DNA of 64,000 nucleotides from the NCBI GenBank assembly GCA_947179155.2, contig OX359265.1, forward strand, positions 6,758,108 through 6,822,107, written 5' to 3'. Below, one piece after another: positions 47,334-60,339 of the stretch (position 1 is the stretch's first letter; every line of letters starts with the position of its first letter). Both the position numbers and the translations under genes were made by a program. The stretch comes from Hedera helix (lineage: Eukaryota > Streptophyta > Magnoliopsida > Apiales > Araliaceae). Below the pieces are notes generated by a model that ran no database searches, was not told the origin of the DNA, and saw only the letters and a list, made by a program, of their open reading frames with translations.

Positions 47334-49400
47334 TAATTTAATAAAAAAAAGCAGCAAACAAAGCCCATTAATCAAGGGATACTCGCAGACAGTCGAATAG
47401 TGTTTTTCGCTAAATCTAATTAGGCCTTAAGTGGTTTCATATTTAATCCATATTATAACTATTAAACTAAAAAAGCTATTAGTTTTAAAGCCCATTTTTC
47501 CCCAACCCAAACCTTCTTATTAAGCAAAGCCCCATAAGCCTTTCATATTTAATTTGTTGTGTAGTCCGCTCATCTTTACCTTTTTATTATAATCTAAGCT
47601 TGCGTTTTCAAGCTTCTAAAAAAAAAAAGGCTTGCTTTACGAAGTTTTGTTAGTAGAGCACGTTTTATTAAGTATGGCAATTTATCCATTTAGTGATCTG
47701 ATCCGACTGAACTAGATCCGAATACGATGGATTTGGGGCAATTAAACATGGTATGGATGAGTATGGAAGGAAAAGAATTTTTATTATTATTAACATACAA
47801 ACTCGTCAATTTCGTGCGAAGTAAGAGCGACATAAATAAAGTATTATTATATTAATTATTGAGATAATTAATTAAATATTTAAATAGAACTTTTAGAAGA
47901 TAGTTGTATTTATTAGTAAATACTTATTTAAATAATAAATTATTGAATTACAAATTGTAAGATCATTCGGTCAATTATTAAGATAAACAATTGAATATAG
48001 TATAGATTTACTTGGTCATAACTATGAAAAAATATTTATTATATTATTATATTTTTATTTATTTTTATAATGAAACTATATTATTGTGTACAATGATAAA
48101 ATTTGCTTAAAATTTTAATCAGAATAAAATTATGATACCCAAACTTTAATATGTTTTAATTTAATTATAAAAATTATTTTGCAATGAACCTACTATAATT
48201 ATTCAAAAGGCAGAACAAAAATATTGTGAAGCTAAAAGTTGGTGAAGCTAAAAATTGTTGAAACCAAGTTTGTATTTTTAATTAAATAGTTGATTGATTA
48301 TATTATCTTAATTAATTACATAAAATTGTGATAAAATTTTAAAATATTTATTTTTTTGTAAGATAAAATATAGTGAATTATGTTATAATATTACTAAAAA
48401 TATCTAATTTTAAAAATAAAATAAAAAATATACAAAAAATATTTTAAAACACTTTAAAATCGGTTCAATTAGGTCAATTAACCAGTTTTATCGGTTGAAC
48501 CACCGGTCGAACCGGTGATTAATCGATTTTATCGATTTTTGACCAAATCAATTGAACTGGATCAAACTAGATTGGACATTGAACTAGGTTCCGGTTCAAT
48601 CGATTGAAACAGTTGGTCCGGTCCGGGTTTCAAATCATTGGTTTTATGATATTCAAAAAAAATCATTATTAAAAATATTAATTATTATATTGAAAATTAA
48701 TCTTAAAAATGCTTTTTTTCCCCAAGTAATATGCACGGATAAAACTTACCCAAATGTGGAATGCGTTTAATATTAGCAGTAAAAATGTCAAAAATGTGAT
48801 TTATTTTTCTATATTTTTCGATAGAAATTTTATTTAGTAAGTGTAGTCATTTTGTTAATGGTTTCAAATTTTATCTGTTTTTTATAAAAATAATACTGTA
48901 AAAAAATTGACATGATATTTAGTAAATACTTCTTTAAATAATAAATTATTAAATTACAAATTGTAGGATTATTCGGTCAATTATTAAGATAAACAATTGA
49001 ATATAGTATAGATTTACTTGGTTATAACTACGAAAAAATAGTTAATATATTTTTATTTATTTTTATAATGAAATTATATTATTGTGTACAGTGAAAAAAT
49101 CTGCTTAAAATTTTAATATGAATAAAATTATGATACACAAATTTTAATATGTTTTAATTTAATTATAAAAATTATTTAGCAATGAACCTACTATAATTAT
49201 TCAAAAGGCAGAACAAAATTATTGCGAAACCAAAAATTGGTGAAGCTAAAAATTGTTGAAATCAAGTTTGTATTTTTAATTACATAGTTGATTGATTATA
49301 TTATCTTAATTAATTACATAAAATTGTGATAAGAAAAAAACTTGTAATAAAATTGGTAAAATCAAAAATAAAAGTTCTCTTAGAAATTATTTTCTCTATT
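47334..49400. repeat. Direct duplication spaced about 1 kb, with a GGTT/AACC-rich repeat between
   Basis: About 47912-48335 is repeated at about 48920-49335 with few differences. Shared phrases include ATAATAAATTATT, TTCGGTCAATTATTAAGATA, AATGAACCTACTATAATTAT and TTCAAAAGGCAGAACAAAA. Between them, 48455-48645 carries ACCGGTCGAACCGGTGATT-type sequence that also occurs, rearranged, at 58095-58290, probably a dispersed MITE family. No gene. Confidence 0.75.
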
Positions 49401-51023
49401 AAAAATTGATTGTGTTTATTTTGAATACTTTACAAATTTAGATAGTATATATTTAATTATTATAAATTTGTATCGTATTTATACTAATTTAAATAGGAAA
49501 AAATATATATTTCTTTTTCGTGTTCCTATTATAAATAAAAATATTTCTAAATTTGGATAATATTTAATTGATATAAATTTAAATAGTACTTATCTTAATA
49601 TGAATAGAAAAATTAAATTAAAAATTAATAAAATTAAATCAAATTCATACTTTTAATTATATAGTTCATTGCTTCATCACAGAAATTGCACTAAGCTCTT
49701 GGGCTACTTTCTGATGTCCAGGCGAATGAACTATTTCCCTCCGTCCTTTTATCTCTTTCTAATTATATTTTTATTTTTTTTCTTGAATTATAATTTATTT
49801 TATTATGGGGACTCTTGCAATCTAGTTAAAATATCTATTGCTATATATAACAAGATAATTGGAGATCTTATATAATTAAAGTGATTCATTTTAATTGATC
49901 ACCGAATTAATATCGAGTTAGTCCTAAGTTATTGTTGAGTTAGTTTTTAGTTCATCATTTTTATTAATATAATGTATGTCATATTCATAATTTTATCAAA
50001 CTTTTTATATCATTTGATGTATTATTCCAAAGATATAAATGCATGTATCCAAAAAAAATATACAATGATTTTTATAATACAACTCATTAATTTCATGTTC
50101 AATCTATTACTACCAGTTATACTATATTATTTATACTCAAATTATAATACTAAATATCACAAACCAAAATTTTAGATTATATTATTGATATTAACCCGTG
50201 TTGAGAATATGTTCATCTGAAATCACATCTTGACTCAAAAGATTAACTTATTAAATATATGGCTCATTAAAGCATCATATATGTCCTCAATTTTTCTTCT
50301 TATGTTTCGATGTAAAATTTTACTATCATGCAGTATTTCAACAATCTCTCCCTTAACGCATGACCTCTCTATTCACATTGATATCAAGCTCCCTTTTCGA
50401 TGTTAACCATACTATTTTAAGCATTAGCCAATCTCCTCTTCTTTTTGTTATCTCTTGTTTGAGCCACCATCTTTTTATTATCTTTTGTTTGATTTATCAA
50501 GAGTCTCTACTAAGTTCATCAAATCTCTCTACTCTTTTAAGAATTTGTCCATCAACTTCTTCTAGTTAACGAGTCATCATCTTCATTATCTCTTGTTTGA
50601 TTCACCAAGAGCCTACCATATCAATTATCTCTTGCTTGATCTACCAAGAGCCTTTGCTAAGATTATCTCTTGATTGATCCACTAAAAATATATGTCAAGC
50701 TCATTAATATATTTTGTTTGATCCACCAACCTACTCTTTTGAGCATTAGCCTATCACCTTCTTTTAGTTAATGAGTTATCATCTTCATTATCTCTTACTT
50801 GATTCACCAATAAAAAGCAAAGAAGAGTCCACCACTTATTCAATAAATTATTTTCATCCATCATGCACAGTTAATACCATATTTTTCATTCATCATGCGC
50901 AGTCCATATCATATTTATGACCCTTATCACATAGTCATGACTCTTATACTAGTTATTGAGAATATTCGGCCTATATATGTTTATTTGAAACCATATATTG
51001 ACTCACTTCATTAACCTATTAGG
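49401..51023. other. A/T-rich intergenic DNA with irregular CTCTTGTTTGATCCACCAA repeats
   Basis: Between about 50440 and 50820 the phrase ATTATCTCTTGTTTGATTCACCAAGAGCC recurs five or six times at irregular spacing, a degenerate repeat of the kind found in old LTRs. Open frames of 60-70 codons on the plus strand follow this repeat and show no domain. Confidence 0.5.
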
Positions 51024-52084
51024 TTTATTGTGACGCCCCCAAATCTGGGCCCACACAGCCCAAACTTGAGTCGTCAAAAGACTACAACAAAATTATTACA
51101 AGGTAGTACAACGTTTAACAATACAGTGTATAATAATACACAACTAAGTCTTCACTATTATTGCCACACTATTTTACAACACGTGAAGACTATGATAGTT
51201 ATTCCTCGGACTCTCACTCCATCCCGCGGCTAGACCTAATTACGTTCTCATCTCCTGTTGAAAAACAATGGAACGAAAAGAAAGTGTGAGCTCAAATAGC
51301 TCAGTAAGAAATATCATGACTAAGATAATGACGAATAAATTATCATTAGCCTTCAACAGTTGAGTTCTTGATAGAATACAACAGACTACAAGGTTTATAT
51401 CAAATACTGCAGTTAAATTCTTGAACAACGTTAAGATCAATAATAGCAGCGGAATAAGCAATCTATTAGAAGAATAATGCAGATTATAATGTCCACTCGC
51501 TTCTCTTTTTCAGAAAAATATCATCAACTTTTATTATCTGAAATACCATTAGTCATGATAATACAAATTCACAGTTCCTGGTCATAATCATGCAAATCAA
51601 CAATTTATCTTTGCACTACGGACCAAAAATATTCAATATAACACCAACGGTCATGATTGTACCAGTATTCAGCCTTTGGTCATAATCATACCAAACAACA
51701 GTTCATTTTTACACTACGGGCCAAAGAGAACTTTCACCACGTGTCATAAAAGACACCGAATAGATGTATCGCCTTTAACCTATTATATCGCCTTTAACCT
51801 ATCATCTGTTCAACAATTATATCGCATATGTGCCCCCGGCCATAGATATTCACAACAGTTTGATTTTTGATAATTAGTACAAATAACGGTGATACAAATG
51901 ATGAACAGAAGAAACAGGATAAACAATACGTATCGAAAGTTTACTTTGTGCAGATTTAAATAATGTTCAAATTGTCAACATGATGTGGAGTAAAATTCAA
52001 AAATGATATTCAAGATCCACAGTTCAGAATAACGGTTACAGTTCAATAAAAATGTTTAGAAAAATAGGAAATGAATACAAAGAG

Positions 52085-52350
52085 TAATTCACCAAACATG
52101 CGGTAATCTGCGTAGTCAGGTTATTCTCAGAGATTAATAAGGAATGAATACGAAAGGTTATTCACCAATATGCGATAATCTGCGCCGTAAGGTTATTCCC
52201 ACAATTTAATAAAAATTGAATACGAAGAGTTATTCACCAAACAGGCGGTAATCCGCGCAGTAAGGTTATTCTCAGAGATTAATAAGGAATGAATACGAAA
52301 GGTTATTCGCCAACAGGCGGTAATCCGCGCCGTAAGGCTATTCCCACAAT
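52085..52350. repeat. Tandem repeat of about 72-base units in the outer LTR
   Basis: Units contain GGTTATTCACCAA, AGGCGGTAATCCGCGC and GTAAGGTTATTC. Ends alternate between CCCACAATTTAAT and TCAGAGATTAATAA, so the true period is two units. The related array in the inner LTR is longer (54205-54560). Confidence 0.8.
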
Positions 52351-52917
52351 TTAATACATGAAAATAAATGACACATCTTATGAGTAAGAGAAAAACGATA
52401 TTGTTTTCGAGAATCAAAGAATGATAATCCTTTACCGTAGTAAGTTTGAATAGTGGAAGATGAAAAAGATGGAATCCCTTAACTTAACACGTGACTGGAT
52501 ATTGATTTAAATGAGGTTGATTAACTTGGACAGTACTCGTACACTTATAAATTTTCACAAATACTCAAGATGACTTAAGCACACTTAGAGAGAACTTACA
52601 CAAAAAAGTATTTAGAGAATGAAAGAAAGAATGAACAAGAAAGTTTATGAAAAAATCCTTAAGTTAAGGCCTCTATTTATAGCCAAAAATCTTATCATAA
52701 CCAAGATTTCCTAATTTAATCCAAACCGTTCATTTCAAGATAATGTTTAATCCATACCATTAATTTCATCTTTTAAGATTTCTTTAATTTAAACCATTCA
52801 TTTAAAGAGCATCTTTAATCTACACCATCCATTTCAAATTCTATATTATCTTTAATCTATACCATTCATTTCATCTTTTAAGATATCCTTAATCTAAACC
52901 ATTCATTTAAATATCAT

Positions 52918-55900
52918 TGTGACGCCCCCAAATCTGGGCCCACACAGCCCAAACTTGAGTCGTCAAAAGACTACAACAAAATTATTACAACAAAGCACAA
53001 CGTACTACAATACAGTGTATAATAATACACAACTAAGTCTTCACTATTATTGCCACACTATTTTACAAAACGTGAAGACTATGATAACTATTCCTCGGAC
53101 CCTCACTCCATTCCCCGGCTAGACCCTGTTATGTTTTCATTTCCTGTTGAAAAACAATGGAACAAAAGAAAGGGTGAGCTCAAATAGCCCAGTAAGAAAT
53201 ATCATGACTAAGATAATGACGAATAAATTATCATTAGCCTTCAACAATTGAGTTCTTGATAGAATACAATAGACTACAAGGTTTATATCAAAAACTGTAG
53301 TTAATTTCTTAAACAATGTTCAGATCAATAATAGCAGCGGAATGAGCAATCTATTAGAAGAATAATGCAGACTATAATGTCCACTCGCTTCTCTTTTTCG
53401 TAATAACATCATCAACTTTTATCATCTGAAATACCATTAGTCATGATAATATAAATTCACAGTTCCTTATCATAATCATGCACATCAACAGTTCATCTTT
53501 GCACTACGGGCCAAAGATATTCAACATAGCACCAACGGTCATGATTATACCAGATTCAGCCTTTGGTCATAATCATACCAAACAACAGTTCATCTTTGCA
53601 CTACGGGCCAAAGATATTCAATATAGTACCAACGGTCATGATTATACCAGATTCAGCCTTTGGTCATAATCATACCAAACAACAGTTCATCTTTGCACTA
53701 CGGGCCAAAGAGAACATTCACCACGTGCCATAAAAGACACCGAACAGATGTATCGCCTTTAACCTATTATATCGCCTTTAACCTATCATCTGTTCAACAA
53801 ATATATCACATCTGTGCCCCCGGCCACAGATATTCACAACAGCTTGATTCTTGAAGATTAGTTCAAATGATAGTGAGACAATTGATGAACAGAAGAAATA
53901 GGATAAACAATAAATATCGAAAGTTTACTTTGTGCAGATTCAAATAATGTCCAAATGATCAACATGATGTGGAGTGAAATTTAAAAATGATATTCAAGAT
54001 CCACAGTTCAGAATAACGGTTACAGTTCAATAGAAAGGTTCAGAAAATAGGAAGGTTCAGTTGAAATAATGAAGTTCAACTATTATGGAACATATAATAT
54101 TTTCAGGAATTATAGAAGCAATAGTTCCATAATAAATTTCGATTTAGGAGTACGAAAGAAAATAATAACCCTTACCGTAGCAGGTTTGATTAACAAAAGG
54201 TGAAGGAAATTAATACAAAGGGTTATTCACCAACAGGCGGCAATCCGCTCCGTAAGGTTATTCCCACAATTTAATAGAATTTGAGTACAAAGAGTTATTC
54301 ACCAAACAGGCGGCAATTCGCTCCGTAAGGTTATTCTCAGAGATTAATAATGAATGAATACGAAAGGTTATTCACCAACATGCGGCAATCCGCTCCGTAA
54401 GGTTATTCCCACAATTTAATAGAATTTGAGTACAAAGAGTTATTCACCAAACAGGCGGCAATCCGCTCCGTAAGGTTATTCTCAGAGATTAATAATGAAT
54501 GAATACGAAAGGTTATTCACCAACAGGCGGCAATCCGCTCCGTAAGGTTATTCCCACAATTTAATACATGGAAATAAAAGGCACGTCTTATGAGTAAGGA
54601 AGAAACAATATTATTATCGAGAATCAAATAATGATAATCCCTTACCATAGTACGTTTGAATAATGGAAGATGAAAAAGATGGTATCCCTTACCGTAGTAA
54701 GTTTTAATAATAGAAGATGAAAGAAGATGACATTCCTTACCTTGATATTGTGAAACAAGTTTATAGCCGAACAAATCCTTCCTTGTTTGTAGCAGTAAGG
54801 AATCTGACTTTTGAGTCTTCTAGAGTTTTTAAAATCTCTTCATGCTTTTAAAATAATGTTACTCTCGGAAAGATAGACGGCATAGACTCAAGAATCACTC
54901 AATTCGGAGTTAATATGAATGAGTTATGAATTTTCAAAACTAAGACTGAAAATAGTGACGAAAATCAGAATAGGTTACGGTTTTTAGTATTTTAAGACAT
55001 GAAGATGATTTCAGATGACTTTTCTTCCTTCTTCAAAGTTGTAGAGGACGAAAAACTGAAGAGACAGGCTTTTAATTCATTAAATTCTGACAAATAATGA
55101 ATTTACTACGATTTTTCGAAAGAGTTGCTGTACATAAGAAAATTCTACTCGGGAATTCAAAGAAGAATGCAAAAGATTTCAAAACTAGGAATGACTTAAG
55201 AACACTTAGAGAGAACTTACACAAAAAGTATTTAGAGAGAGAAAGAAAGAACAAGTAAGGAAGTTTATGAAAAATCCTTAAGTTAAGACTTCTATTTATA
55301 GCCAAAAATCTTATCATTCATTTAATCTAAACCATTCATTTAAAGATCATCTTTTAATCTACACCATCCATTTCAAATATTATATTATCTTTAATCTACA
55401 TCATTCATTTCATATCACCTAATAATCACCTAACTTTATATTATAAACAAATCAATTCAATTATTCAACAATAATTCACACTTTAATCTACACCATTCAT
55501 TTCATATCACCTAATAATCACCTAACTTTATATTATAAACAAATCAATTCAATTATTCAACAATAATTCACACTTTAATCTACACCATTCTTTTCATATC
55601 ACCTAATAATCACCTAACTTTATATTATAAACAAATAACTTTATCAATTCAATTATTATGACTAATTGTTATAAATACAGTATAGTTAGCTCTTAGATAT
55701 CAAGTCAATTAATTAATGAAATACAACTGTTTAAATAATACCGTAATAGAGATAACAATAATGCAGAAGGTATGTAAAAGAAAAATACGTTACTGTGTCA
55801 TGACAATTATTGATTCAATAATGTGAATTACTGTGCATATGTTACTGTGACAATTATTAGGTTCAATAATTTTAAAAACAGTGCAGCAACAATTATTGAC

Positions 55901-56453
55901 TCAATGATATAAAATACAGTGTAATGACAATTATTAAATCAATAATGCAAAATACTGTGTAACAACAATTATTGAATTGATAATATAAAATATTATGCAG
56001 TGACAATTATCGATGAAATGATGCGTAACAGTTACGGTGTCAATTATCAGACCAATAATATGAGACACTATGCAATACCGTGTGTTACTGTAGAGTACCG
56101 TGTGCTACAGAAAATACCAAAAACTACCGTATGCTACTATTCTTTTATCACCGGTATTTTAACAGTTTCGTTGACTATTTTTATTTAAAAAGGTTATTTC
56201 TGTCGTTTTCTATATCCGACAAATATTCCGTTGTGGGGTCCACCAATAATTTGTTATTTCGGCGCCGTCGTACGACACGAATATTCCCCGACCAAACGAA
56301 TATTCCCCGACAAAGCGAATATTGTCCGACAAAATAAAATTTGCACATAACATCCTTAACTTTTAACTTTATCGATTTAACCACTTACTGTTTCAAAAAA
56401 ATATATATGAAGAAAAATTAAATTTTGTATTTCATAAAATTCGGGGTCTTACA
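52918..56453 (-). mobile_element. Inner solo LTR (3536 bp) nested in the outer one
   Basis: It runs from TGTGACGCCCCC to TCGGGGTCTTACA on the plus strand, with ATCAT on both sides (52913-52917 and 56454-56458), a perfect 5-bp duplication. Its first 400 bases are nearly the same as 51029-51430, so both are one family. It is longer than its host because of internal tandem repeats: about 108-base units (53467-53700), 70-75 base units with AGGCGGCAATCCGCTCCGTA (54205-54560), and 92-base units (about 55410-55640). Confidence 0.92.
55790..56130. repeat. Degenerate repeat of TGTGACAATTATTGATTCAATAAT units
   Basis: Units of roughly 40-45 bases with ACAATTATTGA..TCAATAAT, which is close to self-complementary. 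A related array lies at about 56755-56950 in the outer LTR. It is the minus-strand LTR's upstream (U3) side. Confidence 0.75.
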
Positions 56454-57284
56454 ATCATCTTCAATCTACATCGTTCATTTAAAATTCTATAATTATTACA
56501 TTATCTTTAATATATACCATTTATTTTATATCACCTGACTTTATATTATTTATTATAATAAAAACAAATAACTTTATCAATTCAATTATTCAACAATAAT
56601 TCACACTTATTCATTATTATGACTAATTGTTATAAATACAGTGTAGTTGACTCTCTGAGTTAGATATAAAGTCAATTAATAATGAAATACAACTGTTTAA
56701 TTAACATTATAATAGAGATAACAATAATGCAGAAAGTATGTAAAAGAAAGAATACGTTACTGTGTAATGACAATTATTGATTCAATAATGTGAATTACTG
56801 TGCATATGCTACTGTGACAATTATCAGTTTAATAATATGAATTATTGTGCATGTGACAATAAAGTCAAATATTGTACGATAACCACTTTATCAGTTCAAT
56901 AATACGAAATACTGTGCAATACCGTGTGCTACTATGCAATACCGTAAGTTACTTGTAATACCGTATATTACTATTCTTTTACCACCGGATATTTTAACAA
57001 TTAAAAGTGATAGTATCATTGACCATTTAAATATTATTTATGTCGTTTTTTATATCCGACAATTATTCGTTGTGGAGTCTACCAATGTACGACGCCGTCG
57101 TACGAATATTTCCCGACAGAACGAATATTCCCCGACCAAACGAATATTGTCCGACATAATATAATTTGCACATAACATCCTTAATTTTTAACTTTGTCAA
57201 TTTAACCACTTACTGTTTCAGAAAAAATATAAATGAAGAAAAATTAAATTTTGTATTTCATAAAATTCAGGATTTTACATTTAT

Positions 57285-57930
57285 AGCCCATTGTATCAGT
57301 ATCATATATGTGTTTTAATTTTTTTTTCTTATATTTTGAATTGAAATTTTACTCGCACAATACTTTAATAACATATGTTTTGCACGAATTATTAGTTTAA
57401 TATTTATTAAACAAAATTTTGTCAATAAAACCCCTTCATTTTTACCAATATGACTCGACCGGACTCAATCCTAATTGAAACTTTAATAATCAAAATTTTG
57501 ATCGTAAAGCTCTTATTAATATTTATGCATGAAAATTTATTCATTTATCAATATGACCCAATTGAACTCAATCCAAATGGGATGAGTTTGAAAAATTTAT
57601 TCATTTCTTAGTAAAGCCCTTATTAACTCTTAATATCTTTTACAAAGAGTTATGATATTAAATAAGATTAGCAAAGTATCATTTATATATATATATTAAA
57701 AAAAATAAAAGGAAAAAAAAGTTATTTTTTTAAAAATTTATTTTTAATAGCCTCACAAAATTATATAAAATAATAAATATTTTTATTTTTTATACTAATA
57801 GATCTTATTAAATGGCATGCTTATATTTTATATTATCTTTTTTAGGAAAAAAAGAATTGTACTTCTTAAGGACGGAGGTAATTTTTCTTTTGAATGTATC
57901 AATAAAGTGACAAATGACAATGCAATCCAT

Positions 57931-57979
<49 letters not shown>

Positions 57980-58640
57980 ATTTTCATGCTCTCATTTTTT
58001 AAGCATATATAAATATTATTTTAAAATAATAAAAATTAATAGTAGTAGTAATAAACTGTATATACTTTTTTGTTATAATCTTTATAAATATTTTGGCCAA
58101 TGTTTTGAAAGCTGATTCGGACCTGACGATTCGACCGGTTAAACCGAGAATCGATTGGAAAAATAAACCGGTTTGGCCCAGAAATTGGTTAGGCATCGAA
58201 TTGGCCAAAATTCGGTTAACCATCAGTCAAACCGGTGGTTTAACTGGTAAAATCGGTTAGTTGACCTGGTTGAACCGATTTTAAAACATTTTTTAGTTTT
58301 TTTTGTAAAAAAAAAATTATTTATAAAATTATTAATAATATATTTTTTATATATTAACGACGTCATCGGTTCATTAAGGGTTTGACCACTAATTGAATCA
58401 GCGATCTATTCACCCGGTACTTTTTTCGATTTGATGGCTGATCTGGATCTGAAAACATTAATTTTGGCTAAAAAATTAATTTTAATAATAGTGAATTTAA
58501 TTTTTAAACATTTAATTTGAAAATGAGGTAGTAAAAATTATTCAAAAGTGTCTTAAAATTCGTGCTTTATTAGTTTGGAATTTGTAAATGACTCAGAAAA
58601 TGCGAGGAGGAAAAAGTCAACAATAAAATCCTTATAGCAT
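57285..58640. other. Intergenic DNA with TA microsatellite and an ACCGGTT-rich dispersed repeat
   Basis: A (TA)n run lies at about 57936-57976. 58095-58290 contains CGACCGGTTAAACCG, AAACCGGTTTGG and AACCGGTGGTTTAACTGG, related to 48455-48645 in the opposite orientation. No gene. Confidence 0.55.
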
Positions 58641-58648
58641 TACAAATA

Positions 58649-60205
58649 AACTAAAATATATTTTGTACCATAAACTTTATATCATTGTTGATGTTCATAC
58701 CTCAAACTCAAAAAAATACTTAAATACATCCCAAACTTCATATTATTTATACAAAACGCATATTTTTTGAATTTAATCGGTTAAAAGTGATCGACTAAGC
58801 CTATAAAACTTATTATAGAACATAATTTGGATAGATGACTTTAAAATATAAATACTAAAAATTAAAACGGAAAATTCATTTGTTTTCTCTCTTTCTGTCT
58901 CTCATCTCAGTCGTTCTCTCTCACTTCTCTTTAAAAACTTTTTTAAACCCTAGTTTTTCTAGTGTAGATCAAGCCAAATTTAAATTTTCTTAACAAAAAT
59001 CTCTTGGATTAACTTGTTCTCAATCCAATCTGTGCAATCATTTCCTACAATAAAATTCCGCAACCAATTTTGTTCAAACCCATATATCAGCAGGTTGTAT
59101 CAAGCCACTTTTATTCAACCCAGAAACTACGGTTGCAACATCACAAATTCCAACGTTTATTCATCCAATTCCCAAATTCTGCACCAGCCTACCAACTTGT
59201 TCTAAAGCCTGTAAATCTGCAGCAATTCCGAAACCATAATGATGTTCAATTCGTGAGTATCAAATTCTGCAGTTTACATCATCAATTCAGAAGAACAATT
59301 CAGAAACCAAAGTCCCACAGCCCCATTCATTAGATTTGCGGATTGTTTGTGACTCACAACGTACTGAAAACTGCATCAAATCTGTTGCAGTTCCTTGTCC
59401 AATTCCGCAACTTGTGTTGCTGTTTAAACCGAACCATCCGCAGCCTTGTTATTCTCGAACCACACAACATCAAGTCCTTTTGTTGATAATAATAAAACCG
59501 AGAGTTGCAACCTTAAATTGGTGATCCATGAGCTTCAAATTAACTTACAAAGTCACATATTCTGCAACATAGCAATCTGTTTTAAAACTCCTGCAGATAA
59601 CTCTAGAATCTGCTGGAGTTTCAGTCACAACAATCCGAAGCCAATATTTCCAAAAATCTGCATATCAATCAGTCTGTACATCCAAATCTTTCCAACTCCA
59701 GCATCATGTTCAAATCCGAAGACCTAAAAGAATAATTGTTGTCCAAAGTTTCAAATTCCAACAGTTCCAATCCTCTAATCTGTCTAGAATTCTGCAACTT
59801 GTTTCAATTTAGTAAAGTTCCAAAAACTCAAATTCAGCAGTTCAAATCAGTTACAATTGTTGTCCAAAAACAAAACCAGAAGCTGTCCAAATTTGGTTTA
59901 TAAGTTTATTTTTTGAGGCAATCTATGTATAAATGAAAATCTAATTTGTCTACATACATCCTTCTTTAAGAAATGGAATTAAGGCTTTAATTAATAAGTT
60001 GTTCTAGATATGGGAAGGAGAAAAAGAGATGGAAAAGATAAATATAACCCTATCAAATTCACGGATGTACGAGTCCGATCACTTTTGACCGGTTAAATTC
60101 AAAAAATGTGATATTAAGTTTGGAATGTACTTAAATATATTTTTAAATTTGAGATACAAATATCAATAATTATGTAAAGTTTGGGGTTCAAAGTATATTT
60201 TAGTC
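58649..60205. mobile_element. Mutator-like element (1557 bp) just upstream of the RNase III-like gene
   Basis: The first 150 bases (AACTAAAATATATTTTGTAC...) are the imperfect reverse complement of the last 150 (...AAGTATATTTTAGTC). Shared blocks include TTTTTTGAATTTAA and AAAAGTGATC. The flanks TTACAAATA (58640-58648) and TTACTAATA (60206-60214) differ by one base, an aged 9-bp duplication. The interior (about 58870-59950) is C-rich, exon-like DNA with recurring AATTCTGCAAC phrases and a CTCTCTTTCTGTCTCTCATC leader. It has several 60-90 codon frames but no transposase, so it may be captured host sequence (Pack-MULE-like). Confidence 0.8.
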
Positions 60206-60339
60206 TTACTAATAATACAAACAAAATGACGCAACAAAGTCTGACCAACAAGTGCTAAAATTACTCCAATTCCTAATTCCCTCTTACTTTTTCTCTCTCC
60301 TCCAAAATTATCCGATTGAAGTCGCCGGAGAACGGCGAG

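Larger units (their letters stand above)
51029..57279 (-). mobile_element. Outer solo LTR of a gypsy element, interrupted by an inner solo LTR
   Basis: The minus-strand LTR has its 3' end at 51029 (plus strand TGTGACGCCCCC, complement of a GGGGCGTCACA end) and its 5' end at 57279 (plus strand GGATTTTACA). Both outer flanks read TTTAT (51024-51028 and 57280-57284), a perfect 5-bp target duplication, and no internal retrotransposon sequence is present, so this is a solo LTR left by LTR-LTR recombination. It is split at 52917/56454 by a second LTR. Without that insertion it would be about 2.7 kb. The conserved TGAGC/GCTCA hairpin lies at 51287-51303. Confidence 0.9.

Noticed and set aside
49669..50569. 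Several plus-strand frames of 60-70 codons rich in Leu, Ile, Ser and Phe
   Set aside because: They follow the base composition and the degenerate CTCTTGTTTGATCCACC repeat. No domain or start context.
51030..53122. Two near-identical 67-codon frames (MTPPNLGPHSPNLS...)
   Set aside because: They are the duplicated ends of the two solo LTRs, non-coding in known gypsy LTRs.
60316..60339. Earlier in-frame TTG as start of the RNase III-like gene
   Set aside because: Plant nuclear genes start at ATG. The first in-frame ATG is at 60340 and has a reasonable context.
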